From Streptomyces flaveolus (GTDB lineage Bacteria > Actinomycetota > Actinomycetes > Streptomycetales > Streptomycetaceae): a stretch of DNA of 64,000 bases. The notes under the pieces were generated by a model. That model ran no database searches, had not been told where the DNA came from, and saw only the letters and a list, made by a program, of their open reading frames with translations. Positions 23,640 through 32,003 of the stretch are shown piece by piece. The position numbers and the translations under genes are program-made. The stretch spans positions 194,645 to 258,644 of the forward strand of contig NZ_JNWV01000007.1 of the NCBI RefSeq assembly GCF_000716535.1, in the 5' to 3' direction. Numbering within the stretch: the first letter of the stretch is position 1; every line of letters starts with the position of its first letter.

Positions 23640-24611
23640 TCACGTTGGTGATGGAGGAGGGACAGCCGGTTCGGTGGCGCAGACGGTGCCGCGGTCCTGG
23701 ATGATCGCGCAGGCGCGGGCGTCCTCGGGGTTGTCAACTGCCACCATGCGGGTGTGTGCGTCGCGCCCGTACTGCTGGCGGTACTCCTCGGCATGACCTT
23801 GGTCGGGTGTGATGATCACGCGGTCACCGGTCGAGGTTTTGCTCATCTTGGCCCAGGCGGCACCGCATTGGGCGCTGTAGCGGAGCTCGATCACTGCGCC
23901 GTACTTGTTGCCGGTGTACGCCGTGACGGCGTCCTTGGAACAGATCGACTGGGCCGGTTCCAGCGAGGTGCATGCGGTGCCGTGGCAGCTGGCCGTGGGA
24001 GACGGCGGCGGCGCGGTGGGCGAGACGGAGGAAGCAGGTGGTGCGCCCTCTGTGCCGGAGGGGTCGTTCGCGTTGGCGTTGAGGGCCCAGAGTAAGAAAG
24101 CGCCGCCCGCGATGGTGGCGACAACGAGGCCGGAGACGGACAGCAGGGTTCCCCGTGACATGCGGCGACGGCCGTCCGGTGCGGGCGCTGCGTGTGCCGT
24201 TGCGGTGGTCGGAGCTGGCTCGGCCTGTTCGGTTCGGTCAGTGGACGGCTCGTGGCGTTGCTCCTCAGCCGGTTCAGAGGCCGTGGCCTGCGCTTGCCGT
24301 GCTTCCTGGACCGTCCACGCGGCGTCCCACAGGCCGAGGAGCTTCTTCCGGTTGACCACGCGGGGTGCCGCGTCGGCGAAGCTGATGAGCGCCTCCCGCC
24401 GGGGCAGTCTCATCTGGGTGCACCAGCGGTTCCAGGTGCTGGACGACGTGCTGGTCTTGCGCCCCATCACGTTGTAGGACCAGCCAAGTTCCGCCATGTA
24501 CCGGCGGATCAGGTTCAGCAGCTCATCGAGTTCCGGTGTGGGTTCTGGCGCTTCGGCAGAGCCGTCCCGTGCTGTTTCATCGTGTCCTCCGCCCGTCCCG
24601 AACTGTCCCAC
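23640..24611 (-). CDS. HTH-TM protein with extracytoplasmic DUF2690-like domain
   Basis: The 323-residue protein has a predicted helix-turn-helix segment near the N-terminus (about 25-75: LDELLNLIRRYMAELGWSYN, TSTSSSTWNRWCTQ). A Gln/Glu/Thr-rich linker, one membrane helix (about 152-175, LLSVSGLVVATIAGGAFLLW), a Pro/Ser spacer and a Cys-containing external domain (about 205-310) follow. The external domain has the DUF2690 pattern CHGTACTSLEP, SICSKDAVTAYTG and IELRYSAQCGAAW. It may signal across the membrane. The start is GTG 24611 with GGGGG upstream. It is the first gene inside element A, divergent from the lysozyme. Confidence 0.75.
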   Translation of the reverse strand: MGQFGTGGGHDETARDGSAEAPEPTPELDELLNLIRRYMAELGWSYNVMGRKTSTSSSTWNRWCTQMRLPRREALISFADAAPRVVNRKKLLGLWDAAWTVQEARQAQATASEPAEEQRHEPSTDRTEQAEPAPTTATAHAAPAPDGRRRMSRGTLLSVSGLVVATIAGGAFLLWALNANANDPSGTEGAPPASSVSPTAPPPSPTASCHGTACTSLEPAQSICSKDAVTAYTGNKYGAVIELRYSAQCGAAWAKMSKTSTGDRVIITPDQGHAEEYRQQYGRDAHTRMVAVDNPEDARACAIIQDRGTVCATEPAVPPPSPT

Positions 24612-24811
24612 AGCGCCCCCGGTGGCATTGAAACGTGCTGGTCAGCGGCTTGTACATCCTAATCTGACCCGTTGTCACCCAGACTCTAGCGCTGGCACGG
24701 CGGGATGGTCATCTTCCTCTCTCGAACGAGCGACAGGGCTCACCACAGCCCCGGTGTCGCGCCCCGGCTTCCACAGGTGCGCGGCACGGGCGGGACCGAG
24801 AGGACCGAGCA

Positions 24812-26518
24812 GTGAAGAAGACGACCAAGAAGACCGCCAGCTGGGCAGGCGCGGTGCTCGCGAGCGGAGGGATGCTCTTTGCCGGCATGACCGTCCTGCC
24901 AGCAGACGCGGCCTCCCCCGCCAGCTTCAGCGTCAAGGGTGTGGACACCAGTCACCACAACCACAGCGGGGGTGGGGCGATCGACTGGAACAAGGTCCGC
25001 TCCTCCGGACAGGCGTTCATGTTCGCCAAAGCGACGGAGGGCGCCGACTGGAGCGACCCTTGGTTCAGCCGCGACCTCCAAGGCGCCAAGCAGGCCGGGC
25101 TGATGCACGGCGCGTACCACTTCTACGGCCGCACCCCGGGCGCCGACCAGGCCCGCAACTTCGTCAACGCCGTGAAGGCCGCCGGTTACACCGGCAAGCG
25201 TGCAGGTGAGCTGCCGCCCGTGCTCGACCTGGAGCTGAACAAGAGCGGGAACTGCCCGGCCAACTTCAGCACCGCTGGCATCAGAGCGTTCCTCAACGTG
25301 ATCAACACGCAGATGGGCGTCAAGCCGATCATCTACACCAACAAGCCGTTCGTCGACGCCTGCATGAACGGCGACGGGTCGATGTTCGCCGGCCACGTCC
25401 TGTGGCAGCCGCGCTACAAGAGCGGCTCGAACGAGCCCGCCGCCGTGCCGCGTGCTGGGCAGAGCTGGAAGATCTGGCAGTACACGGAGACCGGAACCGT
25501 GCCCGGCATCTCGTCGACGAACAGGGTGGACCTGAACGTCTTCCGAGGATCCCTAGCCGAGTTGCGACAGCTCGCCCACCTGAGTAGCGGGGGTGGCAGC
25601 ACCACACCCGCCCCCCAGCAGCCGACCACACCACCGGTCACCGGGGCGCCGGTACTCAAGACGCAGAGCCGCGGCACCGACGTCGTCACCGCGCAGGAAC
25701 TCCTGAAGGCGGTCGGCGCAGGCATCGACGCGGACGGTGTCTTCGGCCCGACCACGACGGCCGCAGTACGGTCCTTCCAGTCCGCCAAGAGGCTTCAGGC
25801 GGACGGCATCATCGGCCCTCGCACCTGGGGTGCGCTGCTCGTCACGGTGAAGGAGGGCAGCCGCGGCGCCGCTGTCAAGGCCCTGCAGCACCAGCTGAAC
25901 GCCTCCGGCGCGCGGATCGACACGGACGGGGTATTCGGCCCCGCCACGACGGCCGCTGTCCGCTCCTTCCAGAGCGCCAAGGGGCTCCAGGCCGACGGCA
26001 TCGCCGGCCCGCGCACCTGGAGCGCCCTGCTCGCCGACCGGGACGGCAGCGGAACGGACGTTCCGGCGGGTAGCGCCGTCGCTCTGGCGAAGCAGGTCCT
26101 CAAGGCACCGGGGATCAAGTTCGCCCGTGAGCACTCGGAGACCCGGCACCGCGGCTCCACCGCCTACGCCAACATCGTCGACATGGCCGCCGGCCGCGGC
26201 GCCCTCACCAGCCCCCAGAGCCACGTCGGGGCCAAGCGCGTACAGCTGGATGCCCGGATGCTCCGAGCCCTGCTCACCCTGCACGACAAGTACGGCTACC
26301 GGCTGCACATCACCGAGTTCGTCGGCGGCGTGCACAGCAAGAACTCCCGGCACTACCGCGGCCTCAGCTTCGACGTGAACGAGATCAACGGTCGGCACGT
26401 CGGCAGCGGCGCGCCGCACCGGGCACTGATGGCGGCCTGCTCGCAGCTCGGTGCCACCGAGGTCATCGGTCCGCCGTCCGCCGGCCACAAGACGCACGTC
26501 CACTGCGCCTGGAAGTAA
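24812..26518 (+). CDS. Secreted GH25 muramidase with two peptidoglycan-binding modules and an M15-like peptidase domain
   Basis: The 568-residue protein has a signal peptide (about 1-33, basic KKTTKKTASW then a hydrophobic run to ADAAS). A GH25 lysozyme domain follows (about 40-230: GVDTSHHNHSGG with its Asp, PVLDLELNKSG with the Asp/Glu pair). Two PG_binding_1 modules come next (about 285-345 and 352-410, each with DGVFGPxTTAAVRSFQSAK). A C-terminal domain (about 430-568) has a VanY/M15-like zinc site in RHYRGLSFDVN and THVHCAW. It could cut both glycan and peptide in peptidoglycan. The GTG start follows GAGAGGA. Confidence 0.88.
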   Translation: MKKTTKKTASWAGAVLASGGMLFAGMTVLPADAASPASFSVKGVDTSHHNHSGGGAIDWNKVRSSGQAFMFAKATEGADWSDPWFSRDLQGAKQAGLMHGAYHFYGRTPGADQARNFVNAVKAAGYTGKRAGELPPVLDLELNKSGNCPANFSTAGIRAFLNVINTQMGVKPIIYTNKPFVDACMNGDGSMFAGHVLWQPRYKSGSNEPAAVPRAGQSWKIWQYTETGTVPGISSTNRVDLNVFRGSLAELRQLAHLSSGGGSTTPAPQQPTTPPVTGAPVLKTQSRGTDVVTAQELLKAVGAGIDADGVFGPTTTAAVRSFQSAKRLQADGIIGPRTWGALLVTVKEGSRGAAVKALQHQLNASGARIDTDGVFGPATTAAVRSFQSAKGLQADGIAGPRTWSALLADRDGSGTDVPAGSAVALAKQVLKAPGIKFAREHSETRHRGSTAYANIVDMAAGRGALTSPQSHVGAKRVQLDARMLRALLTLHDKYGYRLHITEFVGGVHSKNSRHYRGLSFDVNEINGRHVGSGAPHRALMAACSQLGATEVIGPPSAGHKTHVHCAWK

Positions 26519-26535
26519 CCCAGTCACACCGCTGA

Positions 26536-26568
26536 GCGGGGGCGGGCGCGGTCGGCGCCCGCCCCCGC
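26536..26568. terminator. Terminator hairpin after the lysozyme gene
   Basis: Arms 26536-26549 and 26555-26568 form a perfect 14-bp GC-rich stem with loop GGTCG, 17 bases past the lysozyme stop. Confidence 0.85.
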
Positions 26569-26616
26569 CGACGGCTCCAGATCCTTCACAAGTCCCAGTC
26601 CTCCTTGGAGAAGACC

Positions 26617-27399
26617 TTGACCGCTACACGGGCTTCGCACCGTGCCGCCCCCTCGCGCCGACCTGCCAGAGTGATCCGGCAGCTGCTCGGCTGGCTCCGT
26701 CGCCGTCCGCTGGCGATAGGCGTCACTGTTGTCGCCGCCATCACTCTGGCCGCGTCGGCCTACCAGAATGCCCAGGGACGTACCGACAACACACCGCCGT
26801 CGGCTGCCGCGCCGACCCTCGATGGCTGCGCGATGACCGAATGCCTTCCGCCCGGTGAAGACGTGGGCACCGGCAGCGAGGCCGAGGACATGGAAGCCCG
26901 CGGCGAGGCCGGCGCCGACACCGGAGCAGTCCCGACACAGACCCCACCTCCCGCACTGGCCGGGACGGAGGCACGCCAGCCCGGAACCGGGCCCCGTGCG
27001 TGGCCCCTCGTCAGGTCCGGCGCCGAGGGCGAGACTGTCGTCGCCATTCAGCTCCTGCTGGCAGCCCACGGGCACCGTACCGACGCTGACGCGGTCTTCG
27101 GCCCCGCGACGACTGCACAAGTGACCTCCTATCAGCGAGACCGCTCCCTCGCCGACGACGGCATCGTCGGCCCGGACACGTGGCACGCCCTGATTGTCAA
27201 CGTTCGCGCCGGTGACCGAGGTCCTGCTGTGATGGCCGTCCAGCGTCTGCTCACCGCGCACGGCCATCCCGTGACAGCCGACGGAGTCTTTGGCCAGGAG
27301 ACCACCCAGGCCGTGACCGCCTTCCAGACCGATCGTCATCTCGCCGCCGACGGCATCGTGGGCCCGGACACCTGGTCGGCCCTCGTCAACTTGGCGTGA
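26617..27399 (+). CDS. Membrane-anchored protein with two peptidoglycan-binding modules
   Basis: From TTG 26617 (GGAGAAG seven bases upstream; TTG 26605 is the alternative) the product is about 260 residues. A basic N-terminus and one hydrophobic anchor (PLAIGVTVVAAITLAASAY) precede a Pro/Glu-rich spacer and two PG_binding_1 repeats (VVAIQLLLAAHGHRTDADAV and VMAVQRLLTAHGHPVTADGV, each ending DGIVGPDTW). There is no catalytic domain. It follows the lysozyme in the same direction and shares its binding-module type, so it may tether the envelope during cell-wall remodelling. Confidence 0.8.
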   Translation: MTATRASHRAAPSRRPARVIRQLLGWLRRRPLAIGVTVVAAITLAASAYQNAQGRTDNTPPSAAAPTLDGCAMTECLPPGEDVGTGSEAEDMEARGEAGADTGAVPTQTPPPALAGTEARQPGTGPRAWPLVRSGAEGETVVAIQLLLAAHGHRTDADAVFGPATTAQVTSYQRDRSLADDGIVGPDTWHALIVNVRAGDRGPAVMAVQRLLTAHGHPVTADGVFGQETTQAVTAFQTDRHLAADGIVGPDTWSALVNLA

Positions 27400-27711
27400 T
27401 CACCGCTGCCGAGAGGGACGGCCGTCGACAGGACGGCAGAGCGTCGGCCTGGCTGGCTTCGGGTTCGTCGAGGACTCCGAGCTTGACGAGGCGCTTCGGC
27501 CTGGAGCGGACGATCCAGCAACGATGAAGCAGCCATAGTCGACCGCCGGCCCCATGAACACCAGCATTCACCCGGGCCCAGCTGGAAATGGACATCGACT
27601 GTCCGGCCTGCCCTCTCCGCGATTCGCGCAGCTCCTTCACTGCGTCTGGCGCGCCTTTCAACTCCGTCGATATCATCGACGAACAGATCATCAAGATGGG
27701 GGACTTGACGA
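27400..27711. other. Gap with no gene recognised
   Basis: A minus-strand open frame (27386-27694) has no ribosome-binding site and resembles nothing I know. A transposase relic is possible but not supported. The promoter of the 27712 gene should lie near the right end. GGGGGA at 27698-27703 is that gene's ribosome-binding site. Confidence 0.45.
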
Positions 27712-28164
27712 GTGGCCGCGCTGAACGGAGAGCCTGGCGCAGGTGCCCCAGGGGGCTGGACGCCGGTGGACGCCGACCGGCTGAAGCACCTGGAGTTCAT
27801 TCAAGCGGTCATCACCCGCCTCGGCAACAACTCATTCCTCATCAAGGGCTGGGCGCTCACCCTGGCCGCCGGTTTCCTCGCGCTCTCGGTCAACCAGAAG
27901 AGCTGGCAGGTGGCGGGCACCGGCGTGGTGCCGTTGCTCGGCTTCTGGTTCCTTGATGGGTACTTCCTGCGGCAAGAGCGACTTTTCCGGCGGCTCTACG
28001 ACGCCGTGCGCCGACCGGGCACCACGGTCGAGGTCCTGTCCATGAACGTGAGCCCGTATCTCGCGGACACCCCGCTGCGCGGCGCGGTCCTGTCTCAGAC
28101 CCTCGTCCTGTTCTACGGGGCTCTGGTGGCAGCCGATCTTGTGCTCATCGCACTCTGGATCTGA
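27712..28164 (+). CDS. Small membrane protein, possible partner of the TIR protein
   Basis: This is a 150-residue protein. A conserved-looking helix HLEFIQAVITRLGNNSFLIK leads into two close membrane helices (ALTLAAGFLALSV, GTGVVPLLGFWFLDGYFL). A basic amphipathic stretch RQERLFRRLYDAVRR follows, and then a last membrane helix (LFYGALVAADLVLIALWI). I recall similar proteins encoded near TIR and other immune effectors, but cannot verify that here. The GTG start follows GGGGGA. It overlaps by 20 bases the convergent HIT gene, beyond which the TIR gene begins. Confidence 0.72.
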   Translation: MAALNGEPGAGAPGGWTPVDADRLKHLEFIQAVITRLGNNSFLIKGWALTLAAGFLALSVNQKSWQVAGTGVVPLLGFWFLDGYFLRQERLFRRLYDAVRRPGTTVEVLSMNVSPYLADTPLRGAVLSQTLVLFYGALVAADLVLIALWI

Positions 28165-28588
28165 TCCGCTGGGCGAGTTCGTCCAGATCGGTCTCGTTCC
28201 GGGGCGGCTCTCGTGGGGGCCAGATCTCGCCCATGGCGTCCCCCGGCAGACGTGGCACCAAATGCACATGCGCGTGGAACACGGTCTGCGAAGCGACCTG
28301 TCCCGCCGAGTGGATGACATTCATGCCGGCGGGTTCGAGAACCACGCGTAGCGCTCTGCCGACCGCCAGTACGGTGCGCATCAGGTGCTGCACTTCCGCG
28401 TCGGCCATCTCCCAGAGATCCGCGGCATGGGTCCTGGGCACGACGAGGGTGTGCCCCCGGGTGGCCGGGGCCAGCGGAAAGAAGGCGACCGTGTGGTCGT
28501 CCTCGTAGACGACACGCGCACGGGAAGGATCTGCGACGATGCCGCAGAAGGCGCAGTTCCCATCGGGTGGTCTGTCATCGTTCCTCAC
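28145..28588 (-). CDS. HIT family nucleotide hydrolase/transferase
   Basis: This 147-residue protein has the histidine-triad motif HAHVHL (His105, 107, 109). Upstream are FPLAPATRGHTLVVPRTHAA and an N-terminal zinc-site pair NCAFCGIV (Cys12, Cys15), all standard for HIT/HINT-like enzymes that cleave nucleoside phosphoramidates, dinucleotides or nucleotidyl adducts. The GTG start at 28588 is favoured because longer frames run antisense into the TIR gene. It lies between a small membrane protein and a TIR protein on the opposite strand; processing of a nucleotide product made by the TIR domain is conceivable. Confidence 0.92.
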   Translation of the reverse strand: MRNDDRPPDGNCAFCGIVADPSRARVVYEDDHTVAFFPLAPATRGHTLVVPRTHAADLWEMADAEVQHLMRTVLAVGRALRVVLEPAGMNVIHSAGQVASQTVFHAHVHLVPRLPGDAMGEIWPPREPPRNETDLDELAQRIRSRVR

Positions 28589-28621
28589 GTGTCGCGCTGC
28601 CTCCTCTGATAAGACCGTGCC

Positions 28622-30043
28622 ATGGGTGGGATCTTCATCAACTACCGCAGAGTTGAGCAGCACGAGAATGCCATCCTCGCGGTGCGCGACCGGCTCGCCG
28701 AGCACTTCGGTGCCGAGCAGGTGTTTCTCGACCAAGACTCGATCCCTCCCGGGGGACGGTACCCGGACGAGCTGCGCAAGGGCTTGGCCGACGCCGATGT
28801 CCTGCTGGCAGTGATCCATGAGGGCTGGGCGGCCGAGCGGGACGGGGACGGTGTTCGCAGGCTGTCCCGCGAGGACGACTGGGTCCGGATGGAGATCGAA
28901 ACAGCGCTGCGGACCGACAAGACCGTCATCCCGTTGGTGCTGGCGGGAGCGAGACCGCCAACCGCCGATGAACTGCCGGACGCACTACGCGAGTTCGCCC
29001 TCAAGAACGCCTTCTTCCTGAGCCCCTTGGATAGCGAGCAATGGGTTCCCAGGCAGGAAGCGCTGATCGTCAAGCTCGAATCCCACGTCGCCCGCTCGTG
29101 GGAGCCCTATCCGCCTTCGGAGCCGGATCGGAGCCCGGTCAGCGGGCGTTGGCTGGCGGTCGGGACGGCCCTGGCCGCAGTAGTGGTCACCGGCTTGGCT
29201 TGGGTTGCCGCAGGCGACGCTCGCAGCAAGCCCTGGCCCGCCCTGGTGTCGATCGGGGCGATGTCCTTCGGTCTGCTCCTGGTCCTTACCCTGTGCGTCC
29301 CCCTGCGGGGTGCCTTCAACCGCTTCGAGTACTGGCTGCACGGCGTCTCGGAGCGGACGCGCCTCCTCCTGACATCCGGCCCTCTGATCGTTTTCTTCCT
29401 CCTTGTGCTAGCCGTCGCCTCCAACCTGTGGACCGGAGAAGTCGAGCCCGGGGTCGTGTTGTTCGCCGTGGTCTTCGCCTTCGCCCTGTTCCGGATGGCG
29501 ATGCACATCGTCCAGGCTGACGCGAGGGAGCGGGAACGCTGGAACCAGTGGCCGGCCCGCCTGCCTCGGCGGGTGCCCCGCCGACTGCTGCGCCGGACGT
29601 TGGCCCGGCTGGAGGAACGGGCCGCCGGGTGGACGAACCCGCTCACGCGAGAGCAGCGCGACAAGGCGAATGTGGAGCTCATGGAGATCGAGAAGGCGCT
29701 GGACAGGCTGAGGGAGAAGACAGAGCGATCCCGGCTGCGCTGGCTGACCGAGGACATGCCCGGGCCCTTCGGCACGTACATGGTGTGGATCACGGCGAAC
29801 ACCGTGCTGACCCTCGCCTGGCCAGTCGGCGCGGTGACCCTCCCTCGGGTGGCCGCGGCGCTGGCGAGCCCGCTCGTCGCCTTGGCCACCATGGAGACGC
29901 TCTACCGACATCAGCTCTGGCTACGCCGGGAGTTGCAGGCGGAGATCGAGCCGCGTAGGGCCGCACTGGCGACGACGGTCGAAGAGCTGAGCTCCCCTGT
30001 CCGTACCAAGCTGACCCAGCCTTCCGCCGGACGTGACCACTGA
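28622..30043 (+). CDS. TIR-domain protein with multiple transmembrane helices
   Basis: The 473-residue protein begins with a bacterial TIR domain (about 1-150). GIFINYRR is the first strand and FLDQDSIPPGG the BB-loop region. A candidate NADase Glu91 lies in DDWVRMEIE, with the conserved Trp87 four residues before. About four membrane helices follow between residues 175 and 295, then a charged, helical cytoplasmic segment (about 300-380, many Arg/Glu), two more helices (about 383-425) and a charged tail. TIR domains commonly consume NAD+ or make cyclic ADP-ribose signals in immunity. A TIR domain fused to a membrane channel-like part is unusual. Confidence 0.85.
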   Translation: MGGIFINYRRVEQHENAILAVRDRLAEHFGAEQVFLDQDSIPPGGRYPDELRKGLADADVLLAVIHEGWAAERDGDGVRRLSREDDWVRMEIETALRTDKTVIPLVLAGARPPTADELPDALREFALKNAFFLSPLDSEQWVPRQEALIVKLESHVARSWEPYPPSEPDRSPVSGRWLAVGTALAAVVVTGLAWVAAGDARSKPWPALVSIGAMSFGLLLVLTLCVPLRGAFNRFEYWLHGVSERTRLLLTSGPLIVFFLLVLAVASNLWTGEVEPGVVLFAVVFAFALFRMAMHIVQADARERERWNQWPARLPRRVPRRLLRRTLARLEERAAGWTNPLTREQRDKANVELMEIEKALDRLREKTERSRLRWLTEDMPGPFGTYMVWITANTVLTLAWPVGAVTLPRVAAALASPLVALATMETLYRHQLWLRRELQAEIEPRRAALATTVEELSSPVRTKLTQPSAGRDH

Positions 30044-30341
30044 GTCCCTCTCGGCGACGGGTGAAAACTGGCTGCTGATCAGCGAATGCACGGTAGCCCA
30101 AAACGCGATCTTCCTTTGACCCTGATCTTCATCGAGGGCCAGAAGGAGAGGGTGACCCAGGTGGAGGACTGGGCTGAGATCGCTGGCTGCACCGAGCCAA
30201 GGACATGCCGCTCGCTATAGCGGACGGCGCGGGGTTAGGGAGCGTCGATGTAGCAGCCGACCAGGACGGCGAGACTTTCGGAGCACCTGCGCCAGGAGGC
30301 CCCCGCGCCGCCGCCGTGATGGCGGCGGCGGGAGAACACTC
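30044..30341. pseudogene. Intergenic stretch holding a 5' remnant of an IS transposase (30152-30219)
   Basis: GTG 30152, with AAGGAG upstream, opens VTQVEDWAEI. After a one- or two-base frame change it continues as RWLHRAKDMPLAI and then breaks down. This resembles the N-terminus of IstA-type (IS21-like) transposases, whose usual start reads VEDWAEIRRLHRAEG. Only about 70 bp remain and no inverted repeats are evident. The rest of this gap, between the TIR and mkoB-like genes, holds nothing else I can support. Confidence 0.55.
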
Positions 30342-32003
30342 TTACGGCGTGGCCAAGGTTTCTGGGCGGCGGATCACCGCCGAGATGCCGCGGATGCCCA
30401 CTGCAGACCCATTCTCGTGCCGACATGCGCCACCAATTCGCAGGGCGCTGTCTTCGGGGCCCTGCAGGACCTGGGCGTGTTCGTCGTCCACGATCAGCTC
30501 GGCGAGAACCTGATCCTGATCCTTCAAGCGGTCTCCCCGAGCCGCGGAGACGGCGGTGTTGTCCTGGCAGCGGTCCGCCACGCGCCGCCAGCGGTCGGCA
30601 GAATCCGGATCACCGCTCCACATCCACAGACCTGCGGCTGCCCGGGCGACCTGGGTCATGAACTCGGTTCCGCCCACGTGGACCGAGCGTGCCTGCTTTG
30701 AGCCCGGCGACCCGGCCCACGCGTAGTCACCGATGACTGCTTCGAGGGCACCGTCCTTCCCATCGAAGATCAGGAGGCCAGCACCGCTACCCGTCGGCTC
30801 CTTGGCTGGTCTCACGAGATCCCGGCCCAGACGTTGCGCAGCGTGGTAGCCGATGCGGTTCAGTAGGTCGACGACGTCCTGCGGGGTGGTTCCCTCGTCC
30901 GTGTCGCCGTAGAGGACATCCACGCGTACCCCGCGCGACACTGCGGCCTGGATGGCGTCGCCGAGCTTTGACAGGCTCTCGACATTCACCGTGGGCGAGG
31001 CGATCAGGACGTGGTTCGCCGCTGTGGCCAGTGCCTCGGTGATCAGGAGTTGGTGAGACTCCTCGCCGGACACCTCCGAGAACAAGGCTGCTTTGATCGA
31101 TTGTTCCGTGAAATCGTCACCGCCGTTCCCGAGAGGATCGGCTTCGTCCAGCCAGGGGAAAGAGGTGTCTGTCTGGGGGAGCGCTGGGGCCCCGACCGCG
31201 GAGGCCGGGGACCTCTGCCCCGCGATGCTCAGCGGTGTCGGGCGGTGCGCCTGGCCGGTGGCGGGCGGCGGAGCCGGCACCAGGGGTGATTCCTTACTGG
31301 CGGTCTGCGGCGCCGGCTGGAGGTTCGGGGCGGCCTCCAGCTCCTCCTGCCTGGTCTGTGCCACGGCCAGGATCTCGGCCGACAGCGCCTGGTGCCAGCT
31401 CCGGGGAAGCCCTGTAATGGCCCGGTCGGCGAGGTCGACGCGCACAGCGAGGTAGCGGCTGAATGTCACGAGCCTGGGCCGTCCGATGCTGCGCACCCAT
31501 TCGCCGCTGGCGCGCGGCAGCAGCTTCTGGATCTGGGACTCATCCAGCGCGTTGCGCAGGATGCGCAGGGGAGTGGACGGGTTGAGGTCCGGCCGCGCCT
31601 CCTGCTTCGAGACGGTCGGAACTTCACCACGCCTGGCCAGTTGGCCTGCAGTGCGATCGAAGATGACCGTGCAGGGCGGGGCTGGAGCCACGACGACCGA
31701 TGCCGGGTCCTTTCCCGACGAGCACGCCTGTTGCCCTTCGTCGGTAAGTACGAAAGTGGCTTCCCTGCCGCTGGTGACGGCGACCCAGCCAGCACCGACC
31801 AGAGTCACTACGGCTTCGACCATCAGTCGTTCGTGGACCCGGAAGGTGTCGCACAGCGAGGTCAGGGTTGCGCCCTGGTGGGGGGCGACACCAGCCTGCG
31901 CGGCGATCTCCTCCAGGACCCGCCGCTCCAGACGGCTGTACGGGCGGCCCCGGGCCACGCTGAAGTTGACGCTGAACATGCTCACAGGTACGAGGACGAT
32001 CAC
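30342..32003 (-). CDS. mkoB: MkoB-like PLD-fold protein of a Mokosh type I-like defence system
   Basis: The 553-residue protein has an N-terminal winged-helix-like region (about 25-110), a Pro-rich linker (about 235-280) and a C-terminal part resembling phospholipase D superfamily folds (about 320-475: NHVLIASPTVNVESLSKLGD, then RGVRVDVLYGD). In the expected HKD position the sequence reads SGAGLLIFDGKDGALEAVIG, so the catalytic His/Lys are not seen. The GTG start at 32003 overlaps the TGA of the helicase gene (GTGA), indicating translational coupling. Pairing of a kinase-helicase with a PLD-like protein is the Mokosh type I architecture. Confidence 0.72.
   Translation of the reverse strand: MIVLVPVSMFSVNFSVARGRPYSRLERRVLEEIAAQAGVAPHQGATLTSLCDTFRVHERLMVEAVVTLVGAGWVAVTSGREATFVLTDEGQQACSSGKDPASVVVAPAPPCTVIFDRTAGQLARRGEVPTVSKQEARPDLNPSTPLRILRNALDESQIQKLLPRASGEWVRSIGRPRLVTFSRYLAVRVDLADRAITGLPRSWHQALSAEILAVAQTRQEELEAAPNLQPAPQTASKESPLVPAPPPATGQAHRPTPLSIAGQRSPASAVGAPALPQTDTSFPWLDEADPLGNGGDDFTEQSIKAALFSEVSGEESHQLLITEALATAANHVLIASPTVNVESLSKLGDAIQAAVSRGVRVDVLYGDTDEGTTPQDVVDLLNRIGYHAAQRLGRDLVRPAKEPTGSGAGLLIFDGKDGALEAVIGDYAWAGSPGSKQARSVHVGGTEFMTQVARAAAGLWMWSGDPDSADRWRRVADRCQDNTAVSAARGDRLKDQDQVLAELIVDDEHAQVLQGPEDSALRIGGACRHENGSAVGIRGISAVIRRPETLATP

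Noticed and set aside
27386..27694. 102-codon minus-strand frame as a transposase remnant
   Set aside because: No recognisable transposase motif and no start signal; left as an unexplained gap.
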